Positions 25,866-36,169 of a stretch of DNA of 64,000 nucleotides are shown in pieces. The notes beneath the pieces are model-generated. The model did no database searches. It was not told where the DNA came from and saw only the letters and a list, made by a program, of their open reading frames with translations. Source of the stretch: Pirellula sp. SH-Sr6A (GTDB lineage Bacteria; Planctomycetota; Planctomycetia; Pirellulales; Pirellulaceae); assembly GCF_001610875.1 (NCBI RefSeq), contig NZ_CP011272.1, positions 6,057,988 through 6,121,987 on the forward strand, in the 5' to 3' direction. Position numbers and translations under genes: made by a program. Positions within the stretch are counted from its first letter, which is position 1; every line of letters starts with the position of its first letter.

Positions 25866-26585
25866 CTACTTTTCCGACAACGAAGTCGGAGTGCGCAATC
25901 GATACCCAATTCCCTGCTCCGTGAGCAGGAACTGCGGCCGACTCGGATTGGGTTCGAGTTTCTTTCGCAGATTGGCCATGAATACGCGAACATAGTGTGG
26001 CTCATTAGCCGAGCCAGGCCCCCACACTTCCTTCAGAAGATACTGGTGAGTCAGGACTCGACCGCAATTGCGAACCAGTATCGCAAGCAGATCAAACTCA
26101 ATCTTCGTGAGCTTTACTTCGGTCTGGTCAACAAACACTTGTCGTGTTGCTAGATCACCATGGACTTGGCCAAAGTGAAAAGTATGGTCTTGATCTGCGC
26201 CCGGAGGACGCATCGAACGACGTAACGCGCTACGTATCCTCGCAAGCAACTCGCCAACTCCGAAGGGCTTAGTGAGATAGTCATCTGCACCGGCATCCAA
26301 TGCCTGAATCTTGCTCTTCTCTTCGCCTCGCGCTGACAGAACGATGATCGGAATCGTGGACCAGCTGCGAACCGACTCAATGACAGTGATGCCATCCGAG
26401 TCAGGCAATCCAAGATCCAGCAACGCAATCGCGGGGTGCTCCTGGGTTAGGAGACGCAAGCCATCTTTAGCCGTGGTTGCTGCCACGACACGAAATCCCT
26501 CCACTTGAAGTGAAGCCGTGAGGAACTTCTGAATCGGAGCTTCATCCTCAATCACGACGATAACCGGGGCACTGGAGTCAGCCAT
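25866..26585 (-). CDS. kdpE: Response regulator KdpE
   Basis: 239 residues: a receiver domain (acidic pocket EDE near residue 13, phospho-Asp57 in LLDLGLP, Lys in LTKPFG) and an OmpR-type winged helix ending in GIGYRLRTP. Phosphorylated by KdpD, it activates kdp transcription at low potassium. It is the last gene of the operon, four bases after kdpD. Confidence 0.95.
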   Translation of the reverse strand: MADSSAPVIVVIEDEAPIQKFLTASLQVEGFRVVAATTAKDGLRLLTQEHPAIALLDLGLPDSDGITVIESVRSWSTIPIIVLSARGEEKSKIQALDAGADDYLTKPFGVGELLARIRSALRRSMRPPGADQDHTFHFGQVHGDLATRQVFVDQTEVKLTKIEFDLLAILVRNCGRVLTHQYLLKEVWGPGSANEPHYVRVFMANLRKKLEPNPSRPQFLLTEQGIGYRLRTPTSLSEK

Positions 26586-26589
26586 TACT

Positions 26590-29313
26590 TTACTCGTCGA
26601 AGTCCTGAGTGATGCGGGGAGGAATGGAATCGTGCGGAATGGTAAAGCGTATCACCGCCCCGCCGCCTCCGCGGTTTCTCGCCGTGATTGTACCCTTGTG
26701 GGCATGTACAATCGCCTCGCAAATGGCCAAGCCTAATCCTGTGCCCCGACGATCTATATTCGGGCCCGACCCTCGATTGAATTTTTCGAAGATTTTAATC
26801 TCATCCCCTGGCCGTATACCACTCCCGCGATCAGCAACTTCGATGGCAATACCATCGTTGACCTGTTCGCTCTTGATTTCGATTGGCGTCTGATTTGGCG
26901 AGTATTTCAACGCATTGTCGAGCAGATTGACGAGTAGCGTCTCCAGAAGAATCTCATCACCATGAATGAGTGGCATATCTCCTTCCATTTGCACTTTGAT
27001 CTCCCGACCTTCCAAAACGGGATTGAGCCGGTGCAACGCCGAACCGATCACTTCCTCGACGGGCAACCACTGTCGATGGATCTGGATGTTACCGCTTGAT
27101 AAGCGGGTCATGTGCAGCAGGTTTTCGACCAACCGTGTCAGCCGTTGCGACTCATCGACGATTGTCTCCAGCAATGCGTGATTCCCAGCGTCGAGTGACT
27201 CTCTTTGAATATTCGCATCGAGACTGCTCGCGGCACCAGCTATTGCCGCCAGGGGGGTCCGAAGATCGTGCGAGACTGCGCTCAAAAGGGAACTGCGCAG
27301 TTTTTCTGTCTCGGACTCCAATTCAGCTCGCTGCGACCTCTCTGTCAAATTGTTGCGTTCGATCGCGAACGCAATCTGTGTTGCATACGTCTCTAGTAGC
27401 TGCTTCGCATCGATCGAAATTTGTTGATTGGGTTTCGACGACTGGATCGCCATCACTCCAGCCACGTTGTCAGGGGTAGAGAGTGGGATATAGAACGCTT
27501 CGGAACTGGGCAATGTATTTGTTCCAGCACCGGCAGGATCGTTATGGTCCAGCACCCACTGTGCTGTCGCAAACTCTTTCGCGCTCGCTGCAAAGCTGGC
27601 GGCATGTCCCAGCATGGGGCGTACCTGGCGATCTTTGTCAGGCAAATAAATCACCGTGTGTGCGTCGAAGACTTCCGCGATGATTTGTTCCGTTTCCCGC
27701 AACAAATCCGTTGTTCTAGCGGTATTGGCTAACCGACGACTAAGTCGATAAAGCGCCTCGGCCCTCCGTTCATTTCGACGGGCTATTTCCGCTTGATTTC
27801 GAATTCGAGCAGTAAGAGAGCTGGCCAGTAGGCCGACGATCAACATCACGGCAAAAGTGACCAAGTACTGGCTATCGTAGACCGTTATCCGGTAGTGAGG
27901 TGGCGTGAACAGGAAATCAAAAGCCAACACCGACGCGATGGCGGAAAAAATCGAAGGCAGTCTTCCAAGCCTTGCTGCAGTCGCTACGACCGAAAGCAAG
28001 TAAACCATCACCAAGTTGACTTCTGAAAACCCAACTTGATTCATCAATAGCGTAATGATGGTCGCAACAATCGTGTAGCAGCCCGCCTCAAGCCAAGTCC
28101 AAACGTTACCATGAGACGTGTTTGGGTGCCAACCCGGGCTGGCGTCTTGCGCTTCGTCGAGACCTCGAACCACAACGACGTCCATATTGCCGCTGTCGCG
28201 GAGCAATCGATCGACCAACGACGCTGCGCGAGACCACCAGTGATGCCCGGTATCACCTGTCTTGCCAACCACAATCTTCGTTACATTGCGACTCGAAGCG
28301 TACGCGATCAACGCTTGGCTAACATCGTCACCGGATGCCTGAACGATTTCGCCACCTAGGCTTTCGGCAAGCTTCAAATTGCGATGGAGCTGCTGGCGAT
28401 CGCCGTCGCTCCATCGAGCGGCAGCCGACGACTCAATATGCAATGCAATCCAGGGCGATTGAAGACGATCCGCAAGCCGTTTGGCTGCTCGCACCACTTT
28501 GGCTGACGATGGACTCGGACCAACACAAACCAGCAATCGCTCATTGGTTGGCCAAGGACGATTGCTTGCACTTCCGAGCCTCGCGATTTCTACGTCTTCG
28601 TGCACTCGGTCGGCAGCGTGTCGTAACGCCAACTCCCGAAGTGCCACGAGGTTATGCTTGCGAAAAAACTTTTCTAGCGCGAACGCGGCTTGTGTGGGAA
28701 CATAGATTTTCCCTTGGCGTAAACGCTCCAAGAGATCGTCGGGGGAAACGTCGATAAGCGTAACCTCATCAGCCCGCTCCAGAACGGAATCTGGCACCGT
28801 TTCGCGGACCTGGACTCCACTAATTTCAGCAATGACATTATTCAGCGACTCGATATGCTGTACGTTCAGAGTTGAAAGGACATTTATTCCTGCTGCGAGT
28901 AGTTCTTCCACATCCTGCCAGCGCTTCGCGTGACGCCCACCCATTGCGTTAGTATGAGCAAGCTCATCCACCAGAATGAACTCAGGCTTGCTGGCCAGCG
29001 CCGTATCTAAATCAAATTCCCGTAGTATCGAACCGCGGTATGAAACTTCTAGTGGGGGCAATACTTTGAGCCCTTCCGTTAAGACCTGAGTCTCGGGGCG
29101 AGCATGTGGCTCAATGTATCCAAGCACAACGTCACGCCCCTCCCGCTTCATCGCCTGAGCAGCTTGAAGCATTGCATAGGTCTTGCCTACACCGGCCGCA
29201 TAGCCCAGGAACAATCGCAACTTGCCTGCCGAGGATGCGAATGGAGCTGCATCGGAATCCGAACGAATTCGAGCCAGCATCTGCTCGGGCGTCGGTCGCT
29301 CTTGCTCGTTCAT
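26590..29313 (-). CDS. kdpD: Potassium/osmo-sensing histidine kinase KdpD
   Basis: 907 residues: an N-terminal KdpD domain with Walker A (GYAAGVGKT, residues 38-46) and DELAHTNA, a universal-stress-like domain, four closely spaced membrane helices (DUF4118), a GAF-like region, a HisKA domain with the phospho-acceptor in SAVSHDLRTPL (about residue 680) and an HATPase domain (LLDNALKYSP, GTGLGLAIC). It controls KdpE. Its start overlaps the kdpC stop by 4 bases. Confidence 0.95.
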   Translation of the reverse strand: MNEQERPTPEQMLARIRSDSDAAPFASSAGKLRLFLGYAAGVGKTYAMLQAAQAMKREGRDVVLGYIEPHARPETQVLTEGLKVLPPLEVSYRGSILREFDLDTALASKPEFILVDELAHTNAMGGRHAKRWQDVEELLAAGINVLSTLNVQHIESLNNVIAEISGVQVRETVPDSVLERADEVTLIDVSPDDLLERLRQGKIYVPTQAAFALEKFFRKHNLVALRELALRHAADRVHEDVEIARLGSASNRPWPTNERLLVCVGPSPSSAKVVRAAKRLADRLQSPWIALHIESSAAARWSDGDRQQLHRNLKLAESLGGEIVQASGDDVSQALIAYASSRNVTKIVVGKTGDTGHHWWSRAASLVDRLLRDSGNMDVVVVRGLDEAQDASPGWHPNTSHGNVWTWLEAGCYTIVATIITLLMNQVGFSEVNLVMVYLLSVVATAARLGRLPSIFSAIASVLAFDFLFTPPHYRITVYDSQYLVTFAVMLIVGLLASSLTARIRNQAEIARRNERRAEALYRLSRRLANTARTTDLLRETEQIIAEVFDAHTVIYLPDKDRQVRPMLGHAASFAASAKEFATAQWVLDHNDPAGAGTNTLPSSEAFYIPLSTPDNVAGVMAIQSSKPNQQISIDAKQLLETYATQIAFAIERNNLTERSQRAELESETEKLRSSLLSAVSHDLRTPLAAIAGAASSLDANIQRESLDAGNHALLETIVDESQRLTRLVENLLHMTRLSSGNIQIHRQWLPVEEVIGSALHRLNPVLEGREIKVQMEGDMPLIHGDEILLETLLVNLLDNALKYSPNQTPIEIKSEQVNDGIAIEVADRGSGIRPGDEIKIFEKFNRGSGPNIDRRGTGLGLAICEAIVHAHKGTITARNRGGGGAVIRFTIPHDSIPPRITQDFDE

Positions 29314-29990
29314 CGCGTCCGATCCACATCTTCCGTTGCAACCAGCGGGAGCGTGTCAGCGTCAGGTACCCTCTCCAACAAAGTTGCAGCAACTGACAAA
29401 TCACCAAACCGGGAACTAACGCGTTTCGGTTGATGGATCGAATCCAGCATCAAATTGAACTCGAAAACGTTGACGAACCCCTCGGGAGCTGCGGTATTGG
29501 TCAACTCAGAAGCTGCCTGCCTTTGCAATAGATCTTGGAGGATGGAAATGTCTACCTGTCGGCTCATGGCTATTCGGTCTGCTTGAATCAGGGCGGCCGC
29601 AAGGCTTATATGGGGGTCCAATCCTGACCCTGACGCCGTGACCAAATCAGCAGGGATCGTAGCCCCATTTTTCAAGGCGTAATTCGATAGTATCGCTTTC
29701 GCCCGTTTGCGAATATCAGGATTGGTAGGCGACATATTACTTCCGCCCGCACCCGCAGCATTGTAATCGACTGCCGATGGTCTGGGCCATAAGTACTCGG
29801 GGCGGGAGAACTTCTGCGCCACTAGTCGAGAACCGACGACTTTTCCGTCGCTCCCATAAACCAAACTGCCGAGGCGTTTCTCTGGCGCAATCACAGTTGC
29901 AGCCGCAAGCACCAGAGCCGTGTATGCGATAACACAAACGCTGATTGTCAGCCCTGTCAGCCGAAGCGCACGAATGAATTCAGTAAACAC
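29310..29990 (-). CDS. kdpC: Potassium-transporting ATPase subunit C
   Basis: 226 residues with one N-terminal membrane helix (LTGLTISVCVIAYTALVLAA) and the KdpC blocks LGSLVYG, RPEYLWPRPSAVDYNA and GSGLDPHISLAAA. It stabilises the KdpFABC complex. GTG at 29990 is the chosen start because GGAGAG lies about 9 bases upstream. An unusual extension of some 40 residues after the conserved core (FEFNLMLDSIHQPKRVSSRF...) has no counterpart in E. coli KdpC. Confidence 0.92.
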   Translation of the reverse strand: MFTEFIRALRLTGLTISVCVIAYTALVLAAATVIAPEKRLGSLVYGSDGKVVGSRLVAQKFSRPEYLWPRPSAVDYNAAGAGGSNMSPTNPDIRKRAKAILSNYALKNGATIPADLVTASGSGLDPHISLAAALIQADRIAMSRQVDISILQDLLQRQAASELTNTAAPEGFVNVFEFNLMLDSIHQPKRVSSRFGDLSVAATLLERVPDADTLPLVATEDVDRTR

Positions 29991-30018
29991 CCTATTCTCT
30001 CCTTCAAGTTGATAAATT

Positions 30019-32124
30019 TTAAATCCAACCCACCGCAACCAACATCCAATCGATGGCTTTGATACCAACAAAGGGAACAATCAATCCGCCGAGCCCGTAG
30101 ACAAGCAGGTTCGTTCCTAGCAGTGCGTCTGCTCCGATAGGACGATACTTCACACCCTTGATGGCGATAGGAATAAGTAGCGGTATGATCACTGCATTGA
30201 AGATAACGGCAGCGAGAATGGCACTCCTGGGAGTCGCTAACCCCATAATATTGAGGGGTGCTAGGTGTGGCATGGCACTCATGAATACCGCGGGAATGAT
30301 CGCAAAGTATTTGGCGACATCATTCGCGATACTGAACGTTGTCAGTGCACCGCGAGTCATCAGCATCTGCTTTCCCGTCGCGACAACATCGATCAACTTG
30401 GTCGGATTAGAGTCCAAGTCAACCATATTTCCAGCCTCTTTCGCTGCCTGCGTTCCCGAGTTCATCGCAACGGCCACATCGGCTTGAGCAAGTGCGGGCG
30501 CGTCGTTGGTCCCGTCGCCGGTCATGGCCACCATATGCCCCTCGCTTTGGTAACGGCGGATCAGTTCCAATTTCGCCTCAGGTGTCGCTTCTGCTAGGTA
30601 ATCGTCAACGCCCGCTTCTGCTGCAATCGCTGCGGCTGTAAGTGGGTTGTCGCCGGTGATCATGACCGTCTTGATCCCCATTCGCCGCAGTTCGATGAAT
30701 CGCTCTTTGATTCCCCCCTTCACGATATCTTTCAAATAGACAACACCTAGGGCTTGATCATTCTCAGCGACGACGAGCGGCGTCCCTCCCGCTTTTGCAA
30801 TGCATTCGGCTTCTGACTTCACTTCGCGCGGCAGTTCCCTACCGTGCGCCGCTAGGTGGTTTGCGATCGCATCGACCGCACCTTTACGAATGACGCGACC
30901 TTCGAGATTGAGTCCGCTCATTCGAGTCCGAGCGCTAAATGGCACAACCTCGGCAGCCATTTCCTCGAGTGATTGCCCCCGAAGACTGTATTGGTTCTTC
31001 GCGAGAATAACAATACTGCGGCCTTCGGCTGTTTCGTCTGCCAAGGAAGCAAGCTGGGCGACCGTCGCCAGACGCTTCTCGTCGATTCCAGGTGCGGGGA
31101 TGAACTCGGCGGCTTGACGATTTCCCAGCGTTATCGTTCCCGTTTTGTCGAGTAGCAACACGTCCACATCACCGGCTGCTTCTACAGCACGTCCCGACAT
31201 CGCCATCACGTTCGCTTGGCTAAGTCTCGCGATACCAGCGATCCCAATAGCGGCAAGCAACGCGCCGATTGTGGTTGGAATCAAACAAACCAACAGAGCC
31301 ACCAGAGTAGGAATATCGATCGTGACGTTAAAGTAGGTAGCTATGGGATACAGCGTTACGCAGACCAACAGAAACACCATGGTTAATCCTGCCAGCAGAA
31401 TCGTGAGCGCAATCTCGTTGGGTGTCTTGCTGCGATTAGCCCCTTCCACCATCGCGATCATGCGATCCAGAAAGCTTTCCCCTGGCTTGGCGGTAACTTT
31501 TACGACGATGTGATCTGAGACCACTCGCGTTCCGCCCGTCACAGCGCTCCGGTCTCCGCCGCTCTCGCGAATTACCGGAGCGCTCTCGCCAGTGACGGCA
31601 CTCTCGTCAACGAGCGCAATCCCTTGCACAACTTCGCCGTCAGCCGGAATCGTTTCGCCTGGACGAACTACTACGTAATCTCCAACCTTTAGCGTGGAGG
31701 CCGGCACTTCATCGATAACACGTCCTGCGATCTCCGCTACTTTATTCGCCGTCACATCTTTGCGAGCGGAGCGCAAACTAGCAGCTTGAGCTCGCCCACG
31801 GGCTTCTGCAACCGACTCTGCAAAATTTGCGAACAACACGGTAAACCAGAGAATGACGGTCAATCCCAAGAAGTACGAAGCGGCCTCTCCTCCTGCAAAG
31901 ATGGCTTCGGCCGTGATCAAAGTCGTTAACGCAGCTCCAACCTCAGCGATGAACATCACTGGGTTTTTGGCCATGCGCACGGGGTTGAGCATCTCGAACG
32001 ATCTGAAGATAGAGGGAACGAGCATGCTCCAGTTAAACAGTTCTGGTCTTGGTCGATGGGAAGGTTGTCCCGGTTGACCTGAACTGGGTTGGCTCGAGCT
32101 CGGCTCGACGGAGACGGTAGACAT
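30019..32124 (-). CDS. kdpB: Potassium-transporting P-type ATPase subunit B
   Basis: 701 residues. P-type ATPase signatures are DKTGTITLG (phospho-Asp near residue 325), [12 protein letters not shown] and [32 protein letters not shown] marks the actuator domain. It hydrolyses ATP to drive potassium uptake through KdpA. The start at 32124 follows GGAGTG. About 30 residues of Ser/Pro/Gln-rich sequence precede the conserved part. Confidence 0.95.
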   Translation of the reverse strand: MSTVSVEPSSSQPSSGQPGQPSHRPRPELFNWSMLVPSIFRSFEMLNPVRMAKNPVMFIAEVGAALTTLITAEAIFAGGEAASYFLGLTVILWFTVLFANFAESVAEARGRAQAASLRSARKDVTANKVAEIAGRVIDEVPASTLKVGDYVVVRPGETIPADGEVVQGIALVDESAVTGESAPVIRESGGDRSAVTGGTRVVSDHIVVKVTAKPGESFLDRMIAMVEGANRSKTPNEIALTILLAGLTMVFLLVCVTLYPIATYFNVTIDIPTLVALLVCLIPTTIGALLAAIGIAGIARLSQANVMAMSGRAVEAAGDVDVLLLDKTGTITLGNRQAAEFIPAPGIDEKRLATVAQLASLADETAEGRSIVILAKNQYSLRGQSLEEMAAEVVPFSARTRMSGLNLEGRVIRKGAVDAIANHLAAHGRELPREVKSEAECIAKAGGTPLVVAENDQALGVVYLKDIVKGGIKERFIELRRMGIKTVMITGDNPLTAAAIAAEAGVDDYLAEATPEAKLELIRRYQSEGHMVAMTGDGTNDAPALAQADVAVAMNSGTQAAKEAGNMVDLDSNPTKLIDVVATGKQMLMTRGALTTFSIANDVAKYFAIIPAVFMSAMPHLAPLNIMGLATPRSAILAAVIFNAVIIPLLIPIAIKGVKYRPIGADALLGTNLLVYGLGGLIVPFVGIKAIDWMLVAVGWI

Positions 32125-32155
32125 CTTTTTCACTCCAATTGTTGATTGCGATGGT

Positions 32156-33829
32156 TTATTGAGCAGTCTGCAATTGCTCGGCGATCGGTCCCAAGACGGC
32201 GAGCGGCAAGAACAAGAGCGCTCCAACTATCAACACCGTTCCAAGCAGAATGACACAAAACAACCATGAGTCAGTACGGAAGGTGCCTGCGCCCTCAGGC
32301 GTCGCCCGCTTGCTACTGAGCGATCCGGCGATCGCCAGCGGTGCGATGATCGGGATGAAGCGAGCGAACAACATCACAAGACCGGTAGCAATGTTCCAAG
32401 GCGGTGTGTTGTCTGCAAGTCCTTCGAAGCCTGATCCGTTGTTGGCTGCGGCTGAGCTGAACTCGTAAAAAATTTGGGTCAGGCCGTGGCTGCCTGGATT
32501 GCTGATTGTGCCCCTACCCCATGCTGTAGCAGCGAAAAGAGCTGTTCCCCCCAGAATAAACAGCGGATGGGACAGAATCGTTAGCAAAGCTAACTTGATC
32601 TCAAAGGCTTCAATCTTCCTAGCAAGATACTCAGGGGTTCGCCCCACCATCATGCCAGCCAAGAACACCGACATAACAATGAACATGAACATATTCAACA
32701 TACCAACGCCCACACCACCGAACTCCACGTTGAGCCACATGCCGGTCAACGGAGCGATGCTAGTCATAGGATTTAGGCTGTCATGCATAGCATTGACTGA
32801 ACCGTTTGATGTCGAAGTCGTTGATACCGCCCAGACAGGTCCAGCTAACGTTCCAAATCGAAGTTCTTTGCCTTCCAAATTGCTTGATGATGCAATGGGC
32901 AGGCTATCCAAAGCCTTTGTCGACTGCTGCTCACAGATGCTCGCGTACGCGATGAATCCAACGAACAGGATTAGCATCACTCCAAAGACTGCATGCGAGT
33001 GACGTAAGCGTCCGGTGACGCGCCCAAACATCCATACACTAGCCATTGGGATCAAAATGATGGAAAAGTTGCTGATGACGTTGGTCCAGAAAGTCGGATT
33101 CTCCAATGGATGCGTACTATTTGTGCCAAAAAAACCACCGCCGTTGGTGCCTAATTGTTTGATTGCCACAAAGGCAGCCACTGGACCGCGGGCAATGGTC
33201 TGTGTCGCTCCTTCGAGCGTCGTTGCCTCCACTGCACCAGCCAATGCCATCGGCACGCCACTGACAGCCAAACACAATGCCACAACGATTGCCAAGGGTA
33301 AGAGAACCAGAAACGAAGCTGTAGCCACGTCACGATAGAAATCCCCCATAATCTTCGCGCCCGCCATGACCCGTGCAACCGCCACGAGCACTGCGAGACC
33401 AGTGGCTGCCGAAACGAATTGCAACCACATAAGAGATAGTTGCGAGAAGTAACTTAAGGCGACTTCACCGGAGTAATGCTGAAGGTTCGTATTGGTGACA
33501 AACGAAATCGCTGTGTTAAACGCGAGCGTTGGCTCTAAGCCAACTTTCTTATCTGGGTTGAGGGGCAAGTAGTCTTGAAACGAGAGTACAGCGTAAACGA
33601 GCACGAACATCCCGTAGTTGAACACGAGCATACTACGACAATAGCCAGACCAAGTGCCTGTAGTAGACAGATCGATTCGCCCCAGCCCCAAGTCGAGCCA
33701 GTGATGCCAGCGTCGAATAAATGGTGAGGGGCTCTGGGAATCGAACGCCCATTGCATGTAACGAGACAGCGGCCAAGCCATCGCGACTGCCATGCCCAAT
33801 ATCAGAACAAATGGAATCCAAGTATTCAT
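32156..33829 (-). CDS. kdpA: Potassium-transporting ATPase subunit A
   Basis: 557 residues, about 10 membrane helices, related to potassium channels. Filter-like blocks are visible: [46 protein letters not shown] and [11 protein letters not shown]. It forms the selective potassium path. ATG 33829 is preferred; an upstream codon at 33838 is also possible. Confidence 0.95.
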   Translation of the reverse strand: MNTWIPFVLILGMAVAMAWPLSRYMQWAFDSQSPSPFIRRWHHWLDLGLGRIDLSTTGTWSGYCRSMLVFNYGMFVLVYAVLSFQDYLPLNPDKKVGLEPTLAFNTAISFVTNTNLQHYSGEVALSYFSQLSLMWLQFVSAATGLAVLVAVARVMAGAKIMGDFYRDVATASFLVLLPLAIVVALCLAVSGVPMALAGAVEATTLEGATQTIARGPVAAFVAIKQLGTNGGGFFGTNSTHPLENPTFWTNVISNFSIILIPMASVWMFGRVTGRLRHSHAVFGVMLILFVGFIAYASICEQQSTKALDSLPIASSSNLEGKELRFGTLAGPVWAVSTTSTSNGSVNAMHDSLNPMTSIAPLTGMWLNVEFGGVGVGMLNMFMFIVMSVFLAGMMVGRTPEYLARKIEAFEIKLALLTILSHPLFILGGTALFAATAWGRGTISNPGSHGLTQIFYEFSSAAANNGSGFEGLADNTPPWNIATGLVMLFARFIPIIAPLAIAGSLSSKRATPEGAGTFRTDSWLFCVILLGTVLIVGALLFLPLAVLGPIAEQLQTAQ

Positions 33830-33844
33830 GACGATCACGTTCTC

Positions 33845-33925
33845 CTAAAACTTCTCAGGGCGTAACATCGCGTAGGTCAGATAGACGAATGACAGAACAA
33901 CCACCAAAATGACGATGGCATTCAT
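33845..33925 (-). CDS. kdpF: KdpF, 26-residue subunit
   Basis: A 26-residue single-helix peptide (MNAIVILVVVLSFVYLTYAM plus a short LRPEKF tail) immediately upstream of kdpA, as KdpF is in other species. Its ATG overlaps the TGA of the preceding small ORF (ATGA), and its TAG stop is 15 bases before the kdpA start. KdpF is a lipid-like stabiliser of the complex. Confidence 0.85.
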   Translation of the reverse strand: MNAIVILVVVLSFVYLTYAMLRPEKF

Positions 33926-34017
33926 AGGGCACCTCGCGATCGTTCGATCCAGTGGATCAGTGACCAGAGAAGTGCGAACCCACAGGTCGCGATCAGGAAC
34001 ATGGTTAGCGTCGGCAT
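33922..34017 (-). CDS. 31-residue membrane peptide, first gene of the kdp operon
   Basis: From ATG 34017 the frame gives 31 residues: a hydrophobic helix (MFLIATCGFALLWSLIHWI) and a basic end (ERSRGAL). AAGGAG lies 7 bases before the ATG, the best ribosome site in this region. Its stop overlaps the kdpF start by 4 bases, so it is probably co-translated with kdpF. I know no standard name. It could be a second KdpF-like accessory helix or a leader peptide. Confidence 0.7.
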   Translation of the reverse strand: MPTLTMFLIATCGFALLWSLIHWIERSRGAL

Positions 34018-34866
34018 TGCGAACTCCTTCAGTACGAGAAACTGAGAAGAAGTATCGCCATGTCGATATTAAGCGCGCATCAAAAGCGTCTGCGGAGGTA
34101 TCAAAGTTTTATCAAGACGGGGCCCATTACCCTTAAGCAAATCTCCTCGCTCGGCGCATTTCTAGCCATCGTTTCCTTCTCCCGCCACCATCCACCGCTT
34201 CACGTCACCTTGCGGTTCCATCCGTCCACCAATCCGCTGGCGGGCGTTTGCGTCCGGTCCCATCCCTCTTATCAGCCGTCAGGCGTCTACGACCTCATGC
34301 AACACACCATCCACCTCGTAGAAACAATCGGATCGCCCGAGTTTCGCCCTGAACTCGACGCCCCAGCATCTCCCTACCTGCAGTCCGGTCTGTTCGGTGT
34401 TCTACACAATGGTGGTGAAGGATTTCTTTTTTCTTGATTTCAAAAAGGGTTCGTCGCCTGCCTACCCTGATGTACAAGGTATCGATGCAGTCGTTTCTCT
34501 CCATGATAACTGCACTTCAATCCGATCGCCGGGCCGAAGATCGCGCCGTCCGGCACTGAAGATCCGCGACCAACGAAAAATGGTAAGATACGGGTCGCAG
34601 GGAACACCCATCCAAAACGCAAAGTTCAAACAACACCCATCACCCTCCACGACGACTGGCAAAAATCGATGGCCAAGTTGTCGCCAGCCTTGCATTTCGG
34701 TATTATCCCTTTGAATGCACCCCACCTTTCCTTCCTTCCTCCAGCCCTCCCCTATCCTCCACATCGGTCTTGAATACTTCGAATGTGTTCCGAGACGGAA
34801 TGGATCCACGAGACCTGCGCCAAGATCGCATTGCAATTCCCGTATTCTTAGAGAGATACAGCACCG
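34018..34866. other. Intergenic between divergent kdp operon and GDPD gene
   Basis: 850 bases with no convincing gene. A long minus-strand frame that continues under the GDPD gene (34462-35388) is a shadow. The kdp promoter and KdpE sites should lie close to 34018-34200; I could not recognise them by eye. Confidence 0.5.
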
Positions 34867-35694
34867 ATGATGACTACCCAATTTCTCTACCGAATCGCTT
34901 TCCTCGCCACGGTATGGATCACTGTAAGCACGCTCGAGGCTGCCGAAAAAGAGCCATTCCATTTTGGCCACCGTGGGGGCGCACACGAATTTGAAGAAAA
35001 CACACTCTTCGCTTTCAAAAGTTGCTACGAAAAAGGGATCCGGGGTTTCGAGCTTGATGTGCGCATGACCAGCGATGGGGAATTGGTCGTATTGCACGAT
35101 GATTCCCTGGATCGGACGCATCACGGTACGGGGCCAGTCGAATCGCTGAAGGCCGCCGAGGCCCGGAAAGTTCACTCCAAGAAACAGAACGAGCCGCTGC
35201 TGTTCCTGGACACTCTGCTTGCCTTCTTGAAAGACAAGCCAGGCATGTACGTGGAGTTTGAGATGAAGACCAGCAACAAGGATCTCTATCCTGATTCCCG
35301 CATAGCCGAGTATGCCGCCAAGTTGCATGAGAAAGTCACGGCGTTTGTTCCCGCAGGCTCTACCTACGTATTCACCTCGTTCGACCAACGCCCCCTAAAG
35401 GCGATTAAGCAAGTTGACGCCAATGCCGACATCATGCTGATCAAAGGAGGTCCGCTGACTCCCGAACTAATGGCGGCGGCGAGAGCAATCGGCTCGAAGC
35501 GAATCGCGGCCAAGATGGAAGGTACGACGCGATTGGCTGTGAAAGAGGCCCAAAAGCAAGGTTTCATCGTGACCGGTTGGCCGGGCCATAATCTCAACGA
35601 TTACTTTCTTGGGCTCGGTTTAGGCGTGGACGCGATCTGCAGTGATGTCCCTGTGCAAGTACAGGAATACATCGACACGAAGCGCAGTCGGTAG
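34867..35694 (+). CDS. Glycerophosphodiester phosphodiesterase, exported
   Basis: 275 residues with a signal peptide (ending near LEAA, residue 26). The GDPD core is visible: FGHRGGAHEFEENTLFAF (catalytic His and Glu), ELDVRMTSDGELVVLHDDSLDRTHHG (metal-binding Asp, catalytic His) and VDAICSDVP at the end. It cleaves glycerophosphodiesters to glycerol-3-phosphate and an alcohol, outside the cytoplasm. Either Met at 34867 or 34870 can start. It stands alone. Confidence 0.9.
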   Translation: MMTTQFLYRIAFLATVWITVSTLEAAEKEPFHFGHRGGAHEFEENTLFAFKSCYEKGIRGFELDVRMTSDGELVVLHDDSLDRTHHGTGPVESLKAAEARKVHSKKQNEPLLFLDTLLAFLKDKPGMYVEFEMKTSNKDLYPDSRIAEYAAKLHEKVTAFVPAGSTYVFTSFDQRPLKAIKQVDANADIMLIKGGPLTPELMAAARAIGSKRIAAKMEGTTRLAVKEAQKQGFIVTGWPGHNLNDYFLGLGLGVDAICSDVPVQVQEYIDTKRSR

Positions 35695-36169
35695 AGGGGC
35701 AGCCGGGGCTGGGCGGTTTGTCCATGGCTTCCCGGGCAATTGAGTTTGACCCGGGGAACCGCCGGTTCGAGTGTGAACGGGATATTGGATCTACCGGTGC
35801 AACGGTCGTAGCGCTACGCTTTTTTGCAACCGAACGATAACGAATCCCTATGGATTGGCATCCCGATCCATTTCGATTCTGCGTCAATCCCTTGGCAATG
35901 CACGAGATAGATCGTTTTCCGATGTGGTTCAGCGCAGCGGTGCATCACGGTCACCAGTGATGTACTTGTTAAGCAAACCAAACCACACGGTAGGACCATT
36001 TTAACAGTACTTGGCTTCCAGAACCCTCGATGATCGAGTCGCCCTGTTCTCGAACGCAATGATCGCGATGGTCTTCCCGAGGCGCAGGTGGCTATGTTGG
36101 CCTCCCATCGGATCCGTCTGATGATGAGACCGCGACTTTCCAAGTTCTTTCGCAGATGGAGGATAGTCC
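35695..36169. other. No gene seen; inverted GC-rich arms
   Basis: Imperfect inverted arms near 35714-35770 (GGCGGTTT...CCCGGG and CCCGGGGAACCGCC) could terminate the GDPD transcript, but no T-run follows. The rest shows no coding motif. Confidence 0.4.

Noticed and set aside
34462-35388. Long minus-strand frame of about 308 codons
   Set aside because: It lies almost wholly opposite the glycerophosphodiesterase gene, whose motifs are unmistakable; the minus frame has no domain and is a codon-composition shadow.
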